This document shows, piece by piece, positions 7,583 to 15,814 of a stretch of 64,000 nucleotides of DNA. The stretch is from Atopobium sp. BS2 (GTDB taxonomy: Bacteria > Actinomycetota > Coriobacteriia > Coriobacteriales > Atopobiaceae): the NCBI RefSeq assembly GCF_000565075.1, contig NZ_JDFG01000033.1, positions 1 to 64,000 on the forward strand, written 5' to 3'. Position 1 is the first letter of the stretch; each line of letters begins with the position of its first letter. The notes beneath the pieces were generated by a model. The model saw nothing but the letters and a program-made list of their open reading frames with translations. It was not told the DNA's origin and ran no database searches. The position numbers were made by a program, and so were the translations under genes.

Positions 7583-8911
7583 TCATTTTCCACGCTCAAG
7601 CAAGCAAACGTTTTCCACATGGAAGGTCTGTGGGAATAGATCCACCGGGGTCACACTTACTGGTTTGTATGAGCCAATTTCAACAAAGCGCTTAAGATCA
7701 CGGGCCAATGTTGCAGGATCACAAGATACGTAGGCAATAGCACGCGCAGGCTGCTTAGAAAGCTGCTGAATAACCTCAGGAGCAAGTCCTGCACGAGGAG
7801 GATCAACAATAATCACGTCAGCATCTGTATCGGGGAATTCTCTACCCGCGTCTCCGCCTACTGCGTCAACGTTATCAAGCCTGGCTAGCTCAAGGTTGCG
7901 GCGCAAATCTCTAACTGCTGGACCATAGGCTTCAACAGCAGAAACAAACCCTGCACGTTTTGCGAGAGGAAGCGTAAAAGTTCCAGCTCCACAATAGAGG
8001 TCCATAGCCTCGTCGTCTGGCTGAACATCCAAACCAGATAATACAAGCTCAACGAGTTTCTCGGCACCCTTGGTGTTGACCTGGAAAAACGAAGGTGCAG
8101 AAAGCTGCATCTTCTGATCATCAATAAGCTCGCTCCATGAGCCGGAGCCGCTTAGACGCTCAACTCCTACAACACGGCGTGCCTTACTTGGACCTTTGGT
8201 CATAACGCGGACAACGCTTGTTGCCTTGACTGCGTCACTCAAAACGCGCGCCACTTGCGTGCGTGGGAAGCCGCTCGGAGCGGTCCAGAGTGCCACCTCA
8301 AGTTCTTTAGTGCGTCTAGACACTCTGATGCCAATGCGTTCTATATCAAGCTCGTGAGAGCCTGAGAGATAGGAGAGGGCCCCGCTTACAGCTCCAACTG
8401 CCTTCTGGTTGCTCTTATCCAAAAGCGGACAGTCTTTAATGCGAACAATGTCTTGTCCGTTAGGCGCATACATGCCCACCAGCGTTTTATTGCCACTGCG
8501 TTTAAACGCCAGTTCAATTTTGTTGCGATAACCCCAAGGTTCGCCAGGAGAAACAATGTCTTTTACCAGTTCGGAGGCATCGTCGGGTGAAAAATGCCCA
8601 ATGCGTTCAAGAGCGGAGACTACGCCGTTGTGCTTCTCGACAAGTTGCTGCTCGTAGACAATGTTGCCCCATGGAGTGGCACCCGTGAGCGCCACAAAAG
8701 GATTGGGACGAGGCTCTCTGAATTCTGACGCTTCCAAGACTTTTACAAGTTGTGCGCGAGAAAACCTTTCGGTATCCTCGGTAATCTGTACACTGACGGT
8801 ATCTCCAGGGACGGCGCCTCCAGAGATGAAGACCGTTTTACCTTCTGATGTATGGGCAATAGCGTCTGGACCATAGCTCATACGTTCTACATGTAAGGTG
8901 AGCTCAGACAC
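7583..8911 (-). CDS. RlmD/TrmA-family RNA (uracil-5-)-methyltransferase
   Basis: Members transfer a methyl group from SAM to C5 of uridine in 23S rRNA or tRNA. The 442-residue product has an N-terminal TRAM-like RNA-binding beta barrel (residues 1-60). Its SAM domain has DLYCGAGTFTLPLA near residue 305, DPPRAGL near 373 and the nucleophilic-Cys motif YVSCDPATLARDL near 395. The cluster of cysteines that holds an Fe-S centre in E. coli RlmD is missing from residues 65-100, so this belongs to the cluster-free branch. GTG is used as start, abutting the trpS stop (TAAGTG). The exact target nucleotide is not determinable. Confidence 0.9.
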   Translation of the reverse strand: MSELTLHVERMSYGPDAIAHTSEGKTVFISGGAVPGDTVSVQITEDTERFSRAQLVKVLEASEFREPRPNPFVALTGATPWGNIVYEQQLVEKHNGVVSALERIGHFSPDDASELVKDIVSPGEPWGYRNKIELAFKRSGNKTLVGMYAPNGQDIVRIKDCPLLDKSNQKAVGAVSGALSYLSGSHELDIERIGIRVSRRTKELEVALWTAPSGFPRTQVARVLSDAVKATSVVRVMTKGPSKARRVVGVERLSGSGSWSELIDDQKMQLSAPSFFQVNTKGAEKLVELVLSGLDVQPDDEAMDLYCGAGTFTLPLAKRAGFVSAVEAYGPAVRDLRRNLELARLDNVDAVGGDAGREFPDTDADVIIVDPPRAGLAPEVIQQLSKQPARAIAYVSCDPATLARDLKRFVEIGSYKPVSVTPVDLFPQTFHVENVCLLERGK

Positions 8912-9961
8912 TTAGTAGACCATTCCCATTGCCTCGCGGACCTCGTCGAGCGTGGCGTCAGCAATAACGTTTGCACGAGCGTTTCCGTCGTGGAGGATAT
9001 CGCGAATAAGGTCTGGTTGAGCTGCAAACTCTGCGCGCCTCTGACGAATTGGCTCAAAGTAGGTGTTAACAGCATCGATGACGTAAGCTTTGAGCGCTCC
9101 GCCGCCGCCCATAGCAATCTCGTCAGCAATCTCTTTTGGATCACGGCCAGTACAAATGCCAGCAGTGGTGAGAAGCGCAGAAACGCCAGGACGATTGTCT
9201 GGGTCAAAGGTAATCATGCGCTCGGAGTCAGTCTTGGATTTCTTGATGAGCTTAGCAGTTTCTTCAGCTGTCATAGAAAGCGAGATAGCATTACCGTAAG
9301 ACTTGCTCATCTTGCGACCATCAAGGCCAGGAATTAATGGGGTAGAGGTGAGAAGGCCAGAAACCTCTGGGAATACCTTTCCGTAGCGCTCATTAAAGCG
9401 ACGGGCGATCTTAGAGGTAATCTCAATGTGAGGCAGCTGATCGCGACCAACAGGAACAACATTTCCTTTGCAGAAAAGAATGTCGCATGCCTGGTGAACA
9501 GGATAAGTGAGGAGAAGACCTGTAAGAGCATGACCAGATGCTTCCTGCTCTGCCTTAACGGTTGGATTTCTATGTAGTTCAGACTCGGTAACAAGTGAGA
9601 GGAACGGAAGCATAAGCTGGTTAAGAGCTGGAACTGCAGAATGCGTGAAAATCATAGTCTTCTCTGGATCAATTCCGCAGGCCAGATAATCAATAACCAT
9701 ATTGTAGACATTATCTGCAATATGCTCAGTGGTGTCCCTGTCTGTAATAACCTGATAGTCAGCAATAATAATATTGGTATGAACACCAAGGTTTTGGAGT
9801 CTTACGCGCTCAACAATAGTGCCAAAGTAATGACCAAGGTGAAGCCTTCCAGTAGGACGGTCACCAGTAAGCATGTTGTACTTTCCTGCATGCTCGGCTA
9901 GATCAGCCTGGATTTCATCAGAACGGCGTACAGCTGCTTCATAACTGCCTTCATTTGGCAT
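8912..9961 (-). CDS. trpS: Tryptophan-tRNA ligase
   Basis: This class I aminoacyl-tRNA synthetase charges tRNA-Trp. The 349-residue protein has the HIGH-type motif in GRLHLGHYFG (residues about 38-47) and KMSKSYGNAI near residue 218. Length and motifs match bacterial TrpRS. AAGGAGTCACT precedes the ATG. The upstream 240 bases show no T-box hallmark such as the conserved AGGGTGGNACCGCG stretch, so tRNA-sensing control is not apparent here, unlike the tryptophan attenuator seen at 38.3 kb. It is probably the first gene of a trpS-methylase-GNAT transcript. Confidence 0.96.
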   Translation of the reverse strand: MPNEGSYEAAVRRSDEIQADLAEHAGKYNMLTGDRPTGRLHLGHYFGTIVERVRLQNLGVHTNIIIADYQVITDRDTTEHIADNVYNMVIDYLACGIDPEKTMIFTHSAVPALNQLMLPFLSLVTESELHRNPTVKAEQEASGHALTGLLLTYPVHQACDILFCKGNVVPVGRDQLPHIEITSKIARRFNERYGKVFPEVSGLLTSTPLIPGLDGRKMSKSYGNAISLSMTAEETAKLIKKSKTDSERMITFDPDNRPGVSALLTTAGICTGRDPKEIADEIAMGGGGALKAYVIDAVNTYFEPIRQRRAEFAAQPDLIRDILHDGNARANVIADATLDEVREAMGMVY

Positions 9962-10177
9962 AGTGACTCCTTGTTAATCTCAAATTTTTGCTTTCATTAT
10001 TTTATTTCAATAAAAGTATTTTCCTCACACAATCTTTAATTTTATCAGCCTAAATTTCCATCAGCCCTAATTCCTGTAAGCGGTATTTTTAATGCGTTTA
10101 CGAAATTATATGAATTTATCATGCAGTATATATAATGAAAAATACCTATAGACTACTTAGGTAGTTTAGAGGAAATT
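9962..10177. other. AT-rich intergenic region between trpS and the small-peptide gene
   Basis: No coding frame is seen here. It should contain the leftward trpS promoter and the rightward promoter of the small peptide. A TATAAT at 10131-10136 is a credible -10 for the peptide, but no good -35 is seen at 16-18 bases. Confidence 0.4.
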
Positions 10178-10195
10178 ATGAAATGGGAAAAATAG
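10178..10195 (+). CDS. Possible five-codon upstream ORF (MKWEK)
   Basis: ATG AAA TGG GAA AAA TAG follows a textbook ribosome binding site (AGAGGAAATT) and ends 13 bases before the start of the membrane-peptide gene. Such mini-ORFs sometimes control translation of the next gene. Only the good ribosome binding site and the position support it. Confidence 0.3.
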   Translation: MKWEK

Positions 10196-10208
10196 TTGGG
10201 GGGATACT

Positions 10209-10322
10209 ATGATCCTTGGAATGGAGTTTCCGTTAGTAGGAATTTTGCTTCAACCTGCGTTTTGGATAGTACTTTTGTTGATTGTTTTAATTGTTTTATT
10301 TGTAACTAAGAAGTCCAAGTAA
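10209..10322 (+). CDS. Small single-pass membrane peptide (37 aa)
   Basis: A ribosome binding site (GGGGGGATACT) precedes an ATG opening a 37-codon frame. The peptide begins MILGMEFPLVGILLQPAFW, continues as an almost unbroken run of Ile, Val, Leu and Phe across residues 18-32, and ends TKKSK. That is one transmembrane helix with a basic cytoplasmic tail. This architecture is shared by type I toxins such as Fst or Ldr and by small regulatory membrane proteins. I do not recognise the family. The region is AT-rich, with a TATAAT at 10131-10136, and stands alone between two leftward operons. Confidence 0.6.
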   Translation: MILGMEFPLVGILLQPAFWIVLLLIVLIVLFVTKKSK

Positions 10323-10425
10323 TGCTTCTTATATATCCAATTTGATTTGTAGGACAAGTTTTAGATTAATAGAAAAATATCCGCCGCATCGTTAAGCCAT
10401 TGTATCGATCATAGGTATTTAACAT

Positions 10426-11229
10426 CTATTGTTTTCCAAGCTTTTTGCGTTCAAGGGCACGAGCAATAAGGATTTGTTTGCGCAGCTCTGGAATCTTTTT
10501 TCCATCCATGGCAGGAGTATCAGAAAGCTTGTAAGGAATGCCCAGCTCTTCGTACTTTTTTACGCCCATCACATGATAGGGAAGTACGTCTAATCCAATA
10601 ACATTATCCCAGTGGGCAATAATCCTACCAACACCCGCAAGCTCTTCTGCTGAATCAGTAATTCCAGGTACTACTACATGTCTGATAAGAACTTTAATAC
10701 CTCTACGATTAAGCTCATCGCCAAACGCAAGCGGTCTTTCTGAGCCAACTTCACAAAGACTTATGTGACCCTTTGGATCAGAGTGCTTGATATCAAGAAG
10801 CACTAAATCAGCGTTATCAAGCACGTGCTCAAATTTCTCTGGAGTATCTGGATTGTATGCGACACCAGAAGAATCAAGACAAGTATGAATACGTCCACGA
10901 GGATCATTATGCGCTGCCTCAAAAAGAGCTCCAACAAACTCTGGTTGAGCAAGCGGTTCTCCGCCAGTAGCCGTAATTCCACCGTTTCTATAAAAGGCTC
11001 TATTACGGTTAAAGGTGGTAAGAATTTCTTTTACTGATTTTTCTGTTCCAATACCAAATTGCCAGGTATCTGGGTTATGACAATAGGCACAGCGCATGGG
11101 ACACCCCTGGGTAAATACAACCAGGCGAGTTCCAGGGCCATCTACAGTACCAAAGGTCTCAATAGAGTGGACCCGCCCACAAACTGTGAGCGGGTCATTG
11201 AGATCCATGTGAATATCAGAACAAGACAT
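10426..11229 (-). CDS. pflA: Pyruvate formate-lyase activating enzyme
   Basis: This radical-SAM enzyme installs the glycyl radical on pyruvate formate-lyase. The 267-residue protein carries the CxxxCxxC cluster motif in GCPMRCAYCHNPD (residues about 42-54), preceded by FGTVDGPGTRLVVFTQ. It also has the TGGEPL and DIKHSDP segments typical of PflA. The ATG at 11229 lies in a frame that also offers TTG at 11235; AAGGA is nearer the TTG, so the exact start is open by two codons. It follows the glycyl-radical subunit gene by about 13 bases and is surely co-transcribed with it. Confidence 0.96.
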   Translation of the reverse strand: MSCSDIHMDLNDPLTVCGRVHSIETFGTVDGPGTRLVVFTQGCPMRCAYCHNPDTWQFGIGTEKSVKEILTTFNRNRAFYRNGGITATGGEPLAQPEFVGALFEAAHNDPRGRIHTCLDSSGVAYNPDTPEKFEHVLDNADLVLLDIKHSDPKGHISLCEVGSERPLAFGDELNRRGIKVLIRHVVVPGITDSAEELAGVGRIIAHWDNVIGLDVLPYHVMGVKKYEELGIPYKLSDTPAMDGKKIPELRKQILIARALERKKLGKQ

Positions 11230-11242
11230 GGACAAGAAATCC

Positions 11243-11494
11243 TTAGAGAGCGTCGTGGAAGGTACGAGAAATAACGTCGTCCTGCTGCTCTTTGGTAAGG
11301 GAGTTGAACTTAACAGCGTAACCAGAAACGCGAATGGTCAGCTGAGGATACTTCTCTGGGTGTGCCTGAGCATCAAGAAGAGTGTCCTTAGTAAAAACGT
11401 TAACGTTGAGGTGATGACCGCCCTTCTCGGCATAGCCATCAATCATGTTTACCAGGTTGTCAATCTGCTCGGAAGCTACTTCGTTGGACTGCAT
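11243..11494 (-). CDS. Stand-alone glycyl-radical subunit of split pyruvate formate-lyase
   Basis: The 83 residues match the extreme C-terminus of ordinary PflB. They contain [20 protein letters not shown], then the radical motif RVSGYA with Gly58 as the predicted radical site, then [17 protein letters not shown]. It has its own strong ribosome binding site (AAGGAGAAACAC) and ATG. E. coli has a repair protein (GrcA/YfiD) with this domain, but there the main enzyme keeps its own radical domain. Here the neighbouring large chain lacks it, so this gene should be essential for activity. Gene order is large chain, small chain, activase. Confidence 0.92.
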   Translation of the reverse strand: MQSNEVASEQIDNLVNMIDGYAEKGGHHLNVNVFTKDTLLDAQAHPEKYPQLTIRVSGYAVKFNSLTKEQQDDVISRTFHDAL

Positions 11495-11517
11495 GTGTTT
11501 CTCCTTACGAGTTTGTT

Positions 11518-11551
11518 GGCGAGAAGTAACGTGTAGATAGATCTTCTCGCC
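11518..11551 (-). other. Intercistronic hairpin between the two PFL genes
   Basis: GGCGAGAAG (11518-11526) and CTTCTCGCC (11543-11551) make a perfect 9-bp stem in the 65-base gap between the large and small PFL chains. No T tract follows on the minus strand, so it is more likely to stabilise or process mRNA than to terminate. Both arms are copies of the dispersed GGCGAGAA word. Confidence 0.6.
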
Positions 11552-11559
11552 AGGGCTTG

Positions 11560-13716
11560 TTATTTACGATCCTCAGCACCTTCAGCTGCGGATGGATCTG
11601 CCTCACAGGCGCAATCAATCTTGTTCTCAATCTGAATATCAAGATTCATATCAGAGAAGTCGATGTGCTCAAGGTCAAGCTCACTGCCATGGAAGTAGAC
11701 GTCAGAGCCCTTACCAAGAGCGTTAGGAATGATTGAGAAGGTATTGGAAATACCGTCCTGCGCGTCGTTGAATGGAAGCTTAGCAACGGAGGCCAGGGAA
11801 GCAACAGCACCGTGGGTATCGCGGTGGTGCATTGGGTTAGCACCAGGAGCAAAAGGAACGCCCGCGCGGCGGCCGTCAGGGGTGTTGCCGGTAGCCTTAC
11901 CATATACAACGTTTGAGGTAATGGTCAGGATAGAAGTTGTTGGAACGGAATCACGGTAGGTGTGGTTCTGACGAATCATGTTCATGAAAATCTCAACGAT
12001 GTCATGAGCAATGGTGTCAACACGGTCATCATCATTACCGTACTTAGGGAAGTCGCCCTCAGTGACGTAATCGGTAACAAGGCCAGTCTCATCGCGGACA
12101 ACCCTTACCTTTGCATACTTGATTGCAGAGAGGGAGTCGGCAACAACAGAAAGGCCTGCGATGCCTGTTGCAAACCAACGGTGAACATGCTCATCGTGCA
12201 GTGCCATCTGGATGCGCTCGTAGCTGTACTTATCGTGCATATAGTGGATTGCATTAAGAGCGTTGACATAAACGCCTGCAAGCCAGCGCATCATATCCAA
12301 GTACTTGGAGAAGACATCGTCGTAATCAAGGTACTCGCCCTCAACGGCACGGTACTTAGGACCAATCTGCTCGCCGGTCTTCTCGTCACGGCCGCCATTG
12401 ATTGCGTAAAGCAGGCATTTAGCAAGGTTGGCACGAGCGCCAAAGAACTGCATCTCTTTACCAACGCGCATGGAGCTGACGCAGCAAGCAATTGCGTAGT
12501 CATCGCCATGATAGACGCGCATAAGATCATCATTCTCGTACTGGATAGAGCTGGTGGTAATAGAAATCTTTGCGCAATAGCGCTTGAAGCCTACAGGAAG
12601 CTTGGTAGACCACAGAACGGTCAGGTTAGGCTCAGGGCTGGTGCCCATGTTCTCCAGAGTGTGAAGCCAGCGGAAGCTGGACTTGGTAACCATAGAGCGG
12701 CCATCAATGCCAATGCCACCAATGGACTCAGTGACCCACTGAGGGTCTCCAGAGAAGAGCTCGTTGTACTCAGGAGTACGAGCAAACTTGACCATACGAA
12801 GCTTCATAACCAGGTGGTCAACAATCTCCTGAATCTCAGACTCAGTGAAGGTACCACGAGCAAGATCGCGCTCTGCATAGATGTCCAGGAAGGTGGTGTT
12901 ACGACCAATGGACATTGCAGCGCCATTCTGCTCTTTTACAGCAGCAAGGTAGCCCAGGTAGAGCCACTGAACAGCCTCTTTGAAGTTCTCTGCGGGACGG
13001 CTCAAATCAAAACCATAAATCTCGCCAAGCTGCTTAAGCTCCTTGAGAGCACGAATCTGCTCGGAGAGCTCCTCGCGATGACGAATGGTCTTCTCGTCCA
13101 TGATAGAGCTGGTACCGTTTTTCTGATTTGTCTTATCAGTGATAAGAGCGTCAACACCATAGAGAGCAACACGACGATAATCGCCGATGATGCGGCCACG
13201 GCCATATGCGTCAGGCAGACCGGTAATGATATGGGAGTGACGGCATTTGCGCATGTCCTCGGTGTAGACATCAAAAACACCAGCGTTGTGAGTCTTGCGA
13301 CGATAGGTGTAGAAGTCAACAATCTCTGGGTTAACTTCATAACCGTAGGCCTTGCATGCAGCCATTGCCATACGAACGCCGCCGTCTACCATCAGAGCGC
13401 GCTTGAGGGGCTTGTCAGTCTGGAGACCAACAATCTGCTCAAGTGGTTTGTCAATGTAGCCAGCCTCGTGGGAGGTGATAGTGGAAACCTTTTTGGTGTC
13501 CATATCAAGTACGCCACCGTTTGCGGTCTCTTGTGCAAAGAGATCCATAACATCCGCCCAAAGCTTTGTAGTAGCCTCAGTTGGACCAGCGAGGAAGGAA
13601 TCATCACCGTCATAAGGGGTGTAATTCTTCTGAATGAAGTCTCGGACATCAACAGCTCTTTGCCAGTTGCCACCGACAAAGCCGTCCCAAGCCTCCTGTG
13701 CTGGTGTTTCCTGCAT
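11560..13716 (-). CDS. pflB: Pyruvate formate-lyase large chain lacking the glycyl-radical domain
   Basis: PFL converts pyruvate and CoA to acetyl-CoA and formate. This 718-residue chain matches PflB up to the segment [16 protein letters not shown] and includes the active-site pair Cys411-Cys412 in [14 protein letters not shown]. Beyond residue 680 the usual final domain with the RVSGYA radical motif is absent. It is replaced by an acidic tail containing CAC ([19 protein letters not shown]). The missing domain is encoded by the next gene, so the enzyme must work as two polypeptides. The ribosome binding site AAAAGGAGTGTGTT precedes the ATG. A leftward promoter is proposed at 13861-13890. Confidence 0.95.
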   Translation of the reverse strand: MQETPAQEAWDGFVGGNWQRAVDVRDFIQKNYTPYDGDDSFLAGPTEATTKLWADVMDLFAQETANGGVLDMDTKKVSTITSHEAGYIDKPLEQIVGLQTDKPLKRALMVDGGVRMAMAACKAYGYEVNPEIVDFYTYRRKTHNAGVFDVYTEDMRKCRHSHIITGLPDAYGRGRIIGDYRRVALYGVDALITDKTNQKNGTSSIMDEKTIRHREELSEQIRALKELKQLGEIYGFDLSRPAENFKEAVQWLYLGYLAAVKEQNGAAMSIGRNTTFLDIYAERDLARGTFTESEIQEIVDHLVMKLRMVKFARTPEYNELFSGDPQWVTESIGGIGIDGRSMVTKSSFRWLHTLENMGTSPEPNLTVLWSTKLPVGFKRYCAKISITTSSIQYENDDLMRVYHGDDYAIACCVSSMRVGKEMQFFGARANLAKCLLYAINGGRDEKTGEQIGPKYRAVEGEYLDYDDVFSKYLDMMRWLAGVYVNALNAIHYMHDKYSYERIQMALHDEHVHRWFATGIAGLSVVADSLSAIKYAKVRVVRDETGLVTDYVTEGDFPKYGNDDDRVDTIAHDIVEIFMNMIRQNHTYRDSVPTTSILTITSNVVYGKATGNTPDGRRAGVPFAPGANPMHHRDTHGAVASLASVAKLPFNDAQDGISNTFSIIPNALGKGSDVYFHGSELDLEHIDFSDMNLDIQIENKIDCACEADPSAAEGAEDRK

Positions 13717-14089
13717 AACACACTCCTTTTTACACGGACAATGTATATATCCGCGTTCATGCTGAGCGTGTTGAGTGGAGCATGGCCGCTCAGCAGTTTA
13801 CAAATAGCAATCTTGAGACTAATTTTGACAGCAGGTATGTCTTTGGACAAATGACGTCAAATATTAGTTGCGACCTCTAACTTTACTCAATATGTAGTGC
13901 TAGACAAGTGACAAATACGCAATATTTTGACAAGTTAGAAACGGTTTACATTTGCGCAGGTCAGGAATTTGCTAAAAAGAAAGCTATATAAAAATTGTTG
14001 AGAATTAGTCACATTTATTGCGACAGGTGTCTGTTTCTTCTCCAAATGTCCACAAAAATGTTGTTATTCTTAGCTAGAGGGGAGGCTTT
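13717..14089. other. Intergenic control region between pflB and the MTHFS gene
   Basis: No gene is seen. The region is AT-rich, with repeated GACAA words (around 13845, 13903, 13910 and 13930) and a TGACGTCA palindrome near 13852. In the pflB leader, GCTGAGCG (13761-13768) and CGCTCAGC (13787-13794) form an 8-bp inverted repeat. Anaerobic or redox control would be expected here, but I find no clear FNR or Rex operator. Confidence 0.45.
13861..13890 (-). promoter_or_regulatory. Candidate promoter for the pfl operon
   Basis: On the minus strand TTGAGT (13885-13890) and TAATAT (13861-13866) are separated by 18 bases, giving a leader of roughly 140 bases before pflB. Confidence 0.4.
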
Positions 14090-14671
14090 ATGGATACTGC
14101 GGCATTAGAAAAACAACGTTTGCGAGAAGAACATCTAGCAGCAAGAGAAGCTCTTTCTGAGCAAGAGAGGTCCGTGCTTGATGATCGCATTACTCAGAAA
14201 CTTCTTGCAATCTCTGAATATGTAGAAGCAACTACTGTTTTAACGTATGTTTCTGTTTCATCTGAAGTTTCTACCAGGATGTTTATTGAGTGCGCTCTAC
14301 GCGATGGGAAAACGGTGGCGGTACCTCGTTGTCTACCTGGACATTGTTTAGAGTTCGTAGCTATTACTTCTTTAGATCAACTTATTGCTGCTCCTTTTGG
14401 TCTACTTGAACCGCCAAAAGAATTACCGGCTTTAACAGAAGAGCAGATGAACGCTTCAATCTGCATTGTTCCAGCGCTTCTTGTTGATATAAAGGGGTAT
14501 CGCCTGGGTTATGGCGCTGGTTTTTATGACCGATTCTTGTCTACGTATCCTGGCAAGAAAATTTGTCTTGCTTACCAGCAAAATTTGAGCCGGACAATGC
14601 TTCCTCATACAACATTTGATGTTGCCGTAGATGAGGTGATAACCGAGTCAGATGTACTTACGTGTGCATAA
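14090..14671 (+). CDS. 5-formyltetrahydrofolate cyclo-ligase
   Basis: This enzyme converts 5-formyl-THF to 5,10-methenyl-THF using ATP, returning the stored folate to one-carbon metabolism. The 193-residue product has an N-terminal basic helix with KQRLREEHLAAREAL, the PRCLPGHCLEF region, and the signature KGYRLGYGAGFYDRFLS near residue 140. GAGGGGAGGCTTT precedes the ATG. It is a single-gene unit ending in a bidirectional terminator shared with the leftward shikimate cluster. Confidence 0.93.
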   Translation: MDTAALEKQRLREEHLAAREALSEQERSVLDDRITQKLLAISEYVEATTVLTYVSVSSEVSTRMFIECALRDGKTVAVPRCLPGHCLEFVAITSLDQLIAAPFGLLEPPKELPALTEEQMNASICIVPALLVDIKGYRLGYGAGFYDRFLSTYPGKKICLAYQQNLSRTMLPHTTFDVAVDEVITESDVLTCA

Positions 14672-14672
14672 A

Positions 14673-14705
14673 AAACCTGCTGCAATTTAGCATTACAGCA
14701 GGTTT
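14673..14705. terminator. Bidirectional intrinsic terminator
   Basis: AAACCTGCTG (14673-14682) and CAGCAGGTTT (14696-14705) form a 10-bp stem between convergent genes. The minus-strand T run is the better one, so it most strongly ends the EIIB-AroQ transcript. A GGCGAGAAA word (TTTCTCGCC, 14709-14717) follows immediately. Confidence 0.8.
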
Positions 14706-14737
14706 GTGTTTCTCGCCAAGTGGTTATAAGCAACTGG

Positions 14738-15628
14738 TTATGCTTCATCTTTGAGATGAGCCGCCATCAGTTGGATTGCTTCTCTGTAGCTGTCAATTCC
14801 TTTACCAGCAACTGTAGCAAAGCATGCGTCTTTTATATAAGAAATGTGCCTAAAGTCTTCTCTGGTAGAGATGTCAGTAAGATGTACCTCAATCATGGGA
14901 ATTTGTACCGCTAGTGCTGCGTCGAGCAGGGCAACTGAGGTGTGCGTATAGGCGGCAGGATTGATAATAATGCCATCGTAGCTGCCCAGGGCGTCCTGGA
15001 TTGCATCAACTAGATCACCCTCATGGTTTGATTGATAACACACACAATCAGAGAAACCTTGAGAGAGGGCTTCTTCCTTACAAGTCTCTATAAGGGTTCT
15101 GTAGTCAGCTTTTCCATAAACCTCTGGCTCACGAATGCCCAGCATGTTGATGTTTGGGCCGTTGATTATGAGAAGGCGAGGAGCGTCGAGGTCATCCTCA
15201 TAGTTGTCTTCAAAGTCGTCTGCGTCTAAGTCAGAGGCAAGGCTGTCAAAGTCTTCTTCGTCTTGATCAAGGGTATTTTTTTGAGTAAGCAAAGAGATGA
15301 GCTCATCCACCTCTTCGTTGTGCTGAGCGGGAAGATCTGCTCGCTTCTCATCTAACGAACAAAAAGTCTTTTCTGGCTCACCCAAAATGTGATTAAGGGC
15401 ATCATTTACTTGACGCACAAGATTGGGGCCAAAGACAACCTCAAGTCCGTTGGCGCCTTTTCCTACAATACCAAGAACACCAGTGGCTGTGGCCAGCTGT
15501 TCATGGTCTATAAGCGTCATATCATTGATGGAAAGGCGAAGTCGCGTCATGCACACTTCGTTGTGAGTTAAGTTTTTTGAGCCGCCTATTGCATTTAGGA
15601 TCTCGTGAGCAATAGCATTGCCGTCCAT
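14738..15628 (-). CDS. aroQ: PTS EIIB domain fused to type II 3-dehydroquinate dehydratase
   Basis: The 296-residue protein has two recognisable domains. Residues about 1-88 match glucose-family EIIB phosphotransfer domains, with the phospho-accepting Cys26 in NEVCMTRLRL and the GVLGIVGKGANGLEVVFGP segment. An acidic linker (about residues 89-150) follows. Residues 152-296 are a complete AroQ, which makes 3-dehydroshikimate. It has INGPNINMLGIREPEVYG, QSNHEGDLVD, NPAAYTHTSVALLDAL and EVHLTDISTREDFRH. GGGGAGATATCC decides the ATG at 15628. It is the last gene of the shikimate cluster. No EIIC or EIIA is nearby. Confidence 0.9.
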   Translation of the reverse strand: MDGNAIAHEILNAIGGSKNLTHNEVCMTRLRLSINDMTLIDHEQLATATGVLGIVGKGANGLEVVFGPNLVRQVNDALNHILGEPEKTFCSLDEKRADLPAQHNEEVDELISLLTQKNTLDQDEEDFDSLASDLDADDFEDNYEDDLDAPRLLIINGPNINMLGIREPEVYGKADYRTLIETCKEEALSQGFSDCVCYQSNHEGDLVDAIQDALGSYDGIIINPAAYTHTSVALLDAALAVQIPMIEVHLTDISTREDFRHISYIKDACFATVAGKGIDSYREAIQLMAAHLKDEA

Positions 15629-15814
15629 TGGATATCTCCCCAAGCATGACCACATATCAAACACTTAACCGTTTGACTTGGTCTAGCGTCCTCGTAGTCT
15701 TATGAATACACACCTACGAAGCATAAGTATAGGGGCTTTAACGTGCCAAAATTCAAAATCCACAAACCATCCGGTGAACGGTTAAAAAATAACTGCGAAC
15801 GCTTACTGTTATGT

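Noticed and set aside
11243-11560. Frameshifted pflB pseudogene
   Set aside because: The small gene has its own ribosome binding site and ATG, 65 bases separate the frames, and the large chain ends in a distinct acidic tail. A split gene fits better than a simple frameshift.
13761-13794. Inverted repeat in the pflB leader as a terminator
   Set aside because: No T tract follows on the minus strand; at most a leader stem.
11962-13854. A 630-codon rightward reading frame opposite pflB
   Set aside because: It mirrors the pflB codon pattern, has no family likeness and no ribosome binding site. It is a shadow of a highly expressed gene.
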